The position numbers and the translations under genes are program-made. Below, in pieces: positions 4,072 to 8,686 of a stretch of 8,686 bases of DNA (its first letter is position 1; each line of letters begins with the position of its first letter). Source of the DNA: Clostridiales bacterium (lineage in GTDB: Bacteria > Bacillota > Clostridia > Saccharofermentanales > Saccharofermentanaceae); the NCBI GenBank assembly GCA_016930475.1, contig JAFGGR010000153.1:1-8686 (forward strand). The letters are read 5' to 3'. The notes under the pieces were generated by a model. It saw only the letters and a program-made list of their open reading frames with translations, did no database searches and was not told the origin of the DNA.

Positions 4072-7000
4072 ATGCAAAATCAACTTCGTATGGGGCTGGA
4101 CATCGGCTCGACAACCGTAAAGATCGTATTACTGCGCGATGAGGAGATTCTCTATAAGCAGTACAGAAGACACCATTCCGACATCCAAGGAGAGCTTCTT
4201 AAGGCCTTTGAGGACTTCGACGCGGAGTTTCCGGACGCAAAGGTCGCCCTGTCGATCACCGGCTCCGGCGGCCTCTCTGTTGCGCGGTGGCTCGGTCTGG
4301 ATTTTGTTCAGGAAGTGATCGCCGAAACGACAGCGATCAGCCGGTATCATCCGGAGACGGACGTCATTATCGAGCTTGGTGGCGAGGATGCCAAGATCAC
4401 CTATCTTCATCCTGTCCCCGAACAGCGCATGAACGGAACGTGCGCAGGCGGAACAGGCGCCTTCATCGATCAGATGGCGACGCTTCTCCAGACGGACGCG
4501 GACGGCCTCAATGACATGGCCAAGGAATATACGTCCCTTTATACCATCGCGTCCCGCTGCGGAGTTTTCGCGAAAAGCGATCTTCAACCGCTCATCAACG
4601 AAGGAGCCGCCAAGTCCGATCTGGCCGCATCGATCTTTCAGGCGGTAGTCAATCAGACCATTGCCGGACTTGCCTGCGGACGACCGATTCGCGGTCATAT
4701 CGTTTTTCTGGGCGGCCCGTTATATTTTTGCTCCGAGTTGAGGGCGGCTTTCGAACGCACGCTTTTCGATCAGGCCAAATCATTTTGGATGCCCGAAAAC
4801 GCCCAACTTTACGTCGCGCTCGGCGCGGCCTTGTCGGCATCCGGCGCAGAGATTGCGGTCCGTGAACTCATGGAGTCCTTCAAGAATAAGAGCGGATTTA
4901 CCCCGGATATCACCCGGATCGCACCGCTTTTTGCAAGCGTTGAAGAGAAAAGGGCATTCGACGAGCGCCACGACAAAGCGACCGTCGAGCTTTTTGATCT
5001 CTCGAAGCAATCCGGGCCCTGCTATCTGGGCATCGACGCGGGAAGCACGACCACAAAGGCAGTCCTGATCAACGGGGAAGGCCAAATGGTCTATACCTAT
5101 TACGGCGGCAATAAGGGAAATCCGGTCAAGAGTGCCGTGAAGATCATGAAGGAACTCTACCGTCAAATGCCGGATGGTGCCTATATCGCCTATTCATGCG
5201 TGACCGGATACGGCGAAAATATCATTCGCGCCGCACTGCGCGTGGATATCGGTGAGATCGAGACGATGGCTCATTTCCAGTCCGCAAAGTATTTTTGTCC
5301 CGAAGTCGACTTCATTATCGACATCGGCGGGCAGGACATGAAATGTATGCGGATAAGAAACGGTGTCATCGATTCGATCATGCTGAACGAAGCCTGTTCC
5401 TCGGGTTGCGGCTCCTTCATACAAACCTTTGCCGAAAACCTGAAGATGGACTCGCACACTTTTTCGATCGAGGCTCTTTCCGCGGAAAACCCGGTCGATC
5501 TGGGCACACGCTGTACGGTCTTTATGAACTCGAAGGTCAAACAGGCGCAGAAGGAAGGGGCTTCGGTCGGCGACATTTCCGCCGGGCTCTCGTATTCGGT
5601 CGTCCGTAACGCGCTCTATAAAGTCATTAAGATCCGTGACACGTCCCAACTGGGGGAGCGGATCGTCGTTCAGGGCGGGACCTTTCTGAACGATGCGATC
5701 TTAAGATGCTTCGAGCTTATCTCGAAGCGTGATGTCATCCGCCCCAACGTTGCCGGATTGATGGGCGCGTTCGGAGCGGCGATCGTCGCCAAGAAGCGTT
5801 GCGAGAAGCCGGAAGAGCGATCTGCCCTCATGACGGCAGAAGAGCTGGAGTCTTTCAAGATGGATACGAAGATGTCGGTTTGCCAGTTGTGTACGAACCA
5901 CTGCAAGCTGACAATTTCTACATTCTCGAATCACGAGCGATTTGTGTCCGGCAATCGTTGCGAGCGGGGAGAGGGCAAGGATAAAGACGAGAATAAACTC
6001 CCCAATTTGTTCAAATATAAGTATGACCGGACGTTCCGGTATAAGCCCCTGGCGCCGGATAAGGCTCCGCGCGGAACGATCGGGATCCCCCGCGTGCTGA
6101 ATTTGTACGAGAACTATCCGTTTTGGTTCACGGTTCTTACGGAGCTTGGTTTTCGGGTTCAGATATCGTCCCGCTCCGATCACCTGCTTTTCGAAAAGGG
6201 CATGGACTCCATCCCGTCGGAGAGCGTTTGCTATCCGGCAAAGCTCGTTCACGGCCACATTGAGGATTTGATCGAAAAAGGTGTCGATACCATCTTTTAT
6301 CCCTCCATTCCGTACGAGAGAGAAGAGAACAAGGGCGCAAACAATCACTTCAACTGCCCGATCGTTGCGTCCTATCCCGAAGTGATCAAGAACAATGTTG
6401 AGAATATATCCTTGCGGAACATACGTTTTCTCAACCCTTTCCTGCAATTTGACAACGCCAAAAAGCTCGCCGTCAAGCTCGTTGAGGTGTTCTCCTATCT
6501 CGATATAACACAGGCGGAAGCGCTCCGCGCCGTTGAGGCGGGAAGCGCAGAGTATCGCGAATACAAGGAAGATATCTATCGAAGAGGCCAGGAAGTCGTC
6601 GAAGATCTGAACCGTTCGGGTCAACGGGGTGTCGTTCTCGCGGGTCGCCCGTATCACTGCGATCCCGAGGTCCACCACGGTATCCCGGAAATGATCAACG
6701 GTTTAGGTCTTGCGGTCCTTACCGAGGACAGCGTCGCCAAGCCGGGAAAACTCGAGCGCCCGATCCGGGTGGTCGACCAGTGGATGTACCATACCCGCCT
6801 TTATGAGGCGGCCGCGTTTGTCATCGAGCAGGATAATCTGGAGCTTATTCAACTGAATTCCTTTGGATGCGGGCTTGACGCGGTGACCTCCGATCAGGTG
6901 CAGGAGATATTGGAGGCGAGGGGGAAGTTGTACACGTTGCTCAAGATCGACGAGGTCAGCAACCTCGGTGCCGCGCGCATTCGCATTCGATCGTTGAAGG

Positions 7001-8499
7001 TCGCGATGGACGAGCGCGCTCAAAGCCTTATAGACGGTCACCCCTTGGCAATCAAGAAACCATACACCATCGATCGGGTTCCTTTCACCAAGAAGCACAA
7101 GAAGTTACATACGCTTCTTTCTCCGCAAATGGCACCGATCCAGTTCGAGTTTATTGAGGCAATTTTTCGAAATGCCGGTTATCGCGTGAAGGTTTTAAAA
7201 GAGGCTTCCTCCGAGGATATCGAGTGCGGCCTTCGTTTTGTCAACAATGACGCATGCTTTCCGACCATCATGGTGGTCGGTCAGTTGATTAACGCCTTTA
7301 TTTCGGGTCGCGAGGACCCGGACAACACAACGGTGATGATCACGCAGACCGGCGGCGGATGCCGCGCGACCAATTATGTCGCGTTTCTTCGAAAAGCACT
7401 GCGCGAGGCCGGCCTTGAGCACGTTCCCGTCATCGCGCTTTCCGCTCAGAGTTTTGAAAAAAATCCAGGCATGAAGTTTACTCTGCCGATCCTTCATCAC
7501 GCGCTTCAGGCGCTGTGTTACGGTGATTTACTGTCGACTCTTCTCCTGCGTGTACGCCCGTACGAGCAGGTCCCGGGGTCGGCCAATGAGCTCTATCGAA
7601 TATGGAGCCGTAAGGGCGTAGCCTTTTTCAATCGCGAATCCAAGTTTGACGGACTCACCAAGGAATACCGTATGGGGAGAAAGGACGCCGATGCCGATCC
7701 TGCTGTCGTCGACGAAATTTCTCGGGTGATCGGGGACCTTTCCGGGAAACTCTTGTTCGAAAAGGATGCCATCTCGTTTCGCAGTCTGATCGACCGGGTG
7801 ATCGAGGCTTTTGAGGCGTTTCCGCTAATGGATATTCCGCGAAAACCGCGCGTCGGGATCGTCGGAGAAATCCTTGTTAAATTCCATCCGGACGCCAATA
7901 ATCATGCGATCGACGTCATCGAGCAGGAGGGCTGTGAAGCAGTCATGCCGGGACTTTTGGACTTCTTTTTCTATTGTGCCTATAATCCGGCGTGGCGCGT
8001 CAAGAACCTTGACGGTAATGCCGTCGTCGGGTTCATCTCGGACCGTTTGATCGATATTATGGATCTCTACAGGAAACACATTATCGATCGCATCGCACGT
8101 TCCGGAAAATTCCAGGTCCCCGTTTCGATCCGTCATCTTGCGGACAAAGCGCAATCGGTCCTCTCTTGCGGCAATGCGTGCGGAGAAGGTTGGTTCCTGA
8201 CCGCGGAAATGATCGAGCTCATCGAAAGCGGCGTACCGAATATCGTTTGCGCGCAGCCCTTTGCCTGCCTGCCGAACCATGTCACCGGTAAAGGTATGAT
8301 CAAGGAACTGAGAAGGCAGTACCCTCAGTCCAATATCGTCCCTATCGACTATGACCCCGGGGCGAGCGAGGCGAACCAACTCAATCGTATCAAGCTGATG
8401 ATCAGCACGGCACACATGCTTTTCGAAGATCGAAAAGATCCCGTGCGTGTCAACACGCAAGAACGGCAGGCGGAACCGCTACAATTAACGGAGGAGTAA
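4072..8499 (+). CDS. Fused 2-hydroxyacyl-CoA dehydratase-type protein: two activase modules, DUF2229, HgdB-like region
   Basis: A 1475-residue cytoplasmic protein. Module 1 (about 7-290) is a BadF/BcrA/HgdC-type activase with GLDIGSTTVK (8-17), TGSGG (63-67), LGGEDAK (102-108), and Cys 124 (CAGGTG) and 163 (SRCGVF). Module 2 (about 318-590) repeats this: GIDAGSTT (320-327), VTGYG (377-381), IGGQD (418-422), C442, C446 and C481. Next comes a cysteine cluster C604, C607, C611, C630, then a DUF2229/COG3580 region (about 668-950; C720, C762, C863, C933). A COG3581/HgdB-like region follows (about 1040-1460; C1052, C1062, C1097, C1366, C1370, C1393, C1399). Activases hydrolyse ATP to push one electron at very low potential into a dehydratase or reductase partner; here donor and acceptor parts share one chain. 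Long fusions of this kind occur in Clostridia and other anaerobes, and I know of no settled substrate. It stops one base before polA. Start at ATG 4072 with AAGGTGG. Confidence 0.93.
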   Translation: MQNQLRMGLDIGSTTVKIVLLRDEEILYKQYRRHHSDIQGELLKAFEDFDAEFPDAKVALSITGSGGLSVARWLGLDFVQEVIAETTAISRYHPETDVIIELGGEDAKITYLHPVPEQRMNGTCAGGTGAFIDQMATLLQTDADGLNDMAKEYTSLYTIASRCGVFAKSDLQPLINEGAAKSDLAASIFQAVVNQTIAGLACGRPIRGHIVFLGGPLYFCSELRAAFERTLFDQAKSFWMPENAQLYVALGAALSASGAEIAVRELMESFKNKSGFTPDITRIAPLFASVEEKRAFDERHDKATVELFDLSKQSGPCYLGIDAGSTTTKAVLINGEGQMVYTYYGGNKGNPVKSAVKIMKELYRQMPDGAYIAYSCVTGYGENIIRAALRVDIGEIETMAHFQSAKYFCPEVDFIIDIGGQDMKCMRIRNGVIDSIMLNEACSSGCGSFIQTFAENLKMDSHTFSIEALSAENPVDLGTRCTVFMNSKVKQAQKEGASVGDISAGLSYSVVRNALYKVIKIRDTSQLGERIVVQGGTFLNDAILRCFELISKRDVIRPNVAGLMGAFGAAIVAKKRCEKPEERSALMTAEELESFKMDTKMSVCQLCTNHCKLTISTFSNHERFVSGNRCERGEGKDKDENKLPNLFKYKYDRTFRYKPLAPDKAPRGTIGIPRVLNLYENYPFWFTVLTELGFRVQISSRSDHLLFEKGMDSIPSESVCYPAKLVHGHIEDLIEKGVDTIFYPSIPYEREENKGANNHFNCPIVASYPEVIKNNVENISLRNIRFLNPFLQFDNAKKLAVKLVEVFSYLDITQAEALRAVEAGSAEYREYKEDIYRRGQEVVEDLNRSGQRGVVLAGRPYHCDPEVHHGIPEMINGLGLAVLTEDSVAKPGKLERPIRVVDQWMYHTRLYEAAAFVIEQDNLELIQLNSFGCGLDAVTSDQVQEILEARGKLYTLLKIDEVSNLGAARIRIRSLKVAMDERAQSLIDGHPLAIKKPYTIDRVPFTKKHKKLHTLLSPQMAPIQFEFIEAIFRNAGYRVKVLKEASSEDIECGLRFVNNDACFPTIMVVGQLINAFISGREDPDNTTVMITQTGGGCRATNYVAFLRKALREAGLEHVPVIALSAQSFEKNPGMKFTLPILHHALQALCYGDLLSTLLLRVRPYEQVPGSANELYRIWSRKGVAFFNRESKFDGLTKEYRMGRKDADADPAVVDEISRVIGDLSGKLLFEKDAISFRSLIDRVIEAFEAFPLMDIPRKPRVGIVGEILVKFHPDANNHAIDVIEQEGCEAVMPGLLDFFFYCAYNPAWRVKNLDGNAVVGFISDRLIDIMDLYRKHIIDRIARSGKFQVPVSIRHLADKAQSVLSCGNACGEGWFLTAEMIELIESGVPNIVCAQPFACLPNHVTGKGMIKELRRQYPQSNIVPIDYDPGASEANQLNRIKLMISTAHMLFEDRKDPVRVNTQERQAEPLQLTEE

Positions 8500-8500
8500 A

Positions 8501-8686
8501 ATGTCGGCAGAGGGCGAGAAAAGAATCCTTTTGATTGACGGAAACAGTATCATCAATCGTGCTTTTTTTGCCCTTTCCGGGCGAAGCAACCTGACCGCGC
8601 CCGACGGGACACCGACCGGGGCGGTCAACACTTTTTTAAACACGATTTTCAAGCATATCGAAGACATCCGTCCGACCCATGTTGCC
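8501..8686 (+). CDS. polA: DNA polymerase I, N-terminal fragment (5' nuclease domain)
   Basis: The first 62 codons of DNA polymerase I, cut by the right window edge. The enzyme fills gaps and removes RNA primers during replication and repair. ILLIDGNSIINRAFFAL (9-25) is the start of the 5'-3' nuclease domain, with metal-binding D13 and the conserved R20. APDGTPTGAVNTFLN (33-47) and RPTHVA (57-62) are also standard for PolA. Whether the proofreading domain is intact cannot be seen. GGAGGAG at 8490-8496 lies inside the end of the preceding gene, and the ATG begins one base after that gene's TAA, so translation is probably coupled and the genes share a transcript. Confidence 0.95.
   Translation, partial: MSAEGEKRILLIDGNSIINRAFFALSGRSNLTAPDGTPTGAVNTFLNTIFKHIEDIRPTHVA

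Noticed and set aside
5701..6678. Long antisense open frame (325 codons) opposite the large reductase gene
   Set aside because: It is a shadow of codon bias in the sense gene; the sense product shows clear DUF2229 motifs and the antisense product shows none.
7825..8460. Antisense 211-codon frame
   Set aside because: It is opposite well-conserved HgdB-like motifs on the + strand and has no ribosome site or recognisable domain.

Overview
The window looks like chromosomal DNA from an anaerobic Firmicute of the class Clostridia. Pointers are strong GGAGG-type ribosome binding sites, TATAAT promoters with TGN extensions, a clostridial-type thymidylate synthase and DHFR pair, and an ATP-driven dehydratase/reductase module of the 2-hydroxyacyl-CoA dehydratase superfamily, which is essentially confined to strict anaerobes. 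The genus cannot be named from the sequence alone. All genes are on the + strand, and I see no mobile element, CRISPR array or obvious transferred island.

Layout. Positions 2-355 are the 3' end of threonyl-tRNA synthetase. A near-consensus promoter (364-392) then drives a tRNA-Pro with anticodon CGG (423-498), closed by a long terminator hairpin (503-545). At 567-1256 is a six-helix membrane protein of the rhomboid/derlin type that lacks the protease dyad. Thymidylate synthase (1322-2152) and dihydrofolate reductase (2171-2701) form a tight dTMP/folate pair. A small stand-alone transcription unit (2758-3182) encodes an 87-residue protein that resembles HPr, with its own promoter, leader hairpin, consensus Shine-Dalgarno and terminator. 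A further promoter (TATAAT at 3238-3243) starts what looks like one operon: an unrecognised 250-residue protein (3278-4030), a 1475-residue multidomain protein (4072-8499), and the first 62 codons of DNA polymerase I (8501 to the window edge).

How the genes work together. ThrRS and tRNA-Pro serve translation. ThyA makes dTMP and releases dihydrofolate, which FolA recycles; PolA later uses the nucleotide pool in repair and replication. The large protein joins two ATP-hydrolysing electron-injector (activase) modules to a DUF2229 region and a HgdB-like cysteine-rich region, so one chain could both power and perform a difficult low-potential reduction. Its substrate is unknown to me. It and the unrecognised 250-residue protein before it are the most interesting part of the window. 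The architecture itself is known from anaerobes, so this is an uncharacterised family and not one unseen before.
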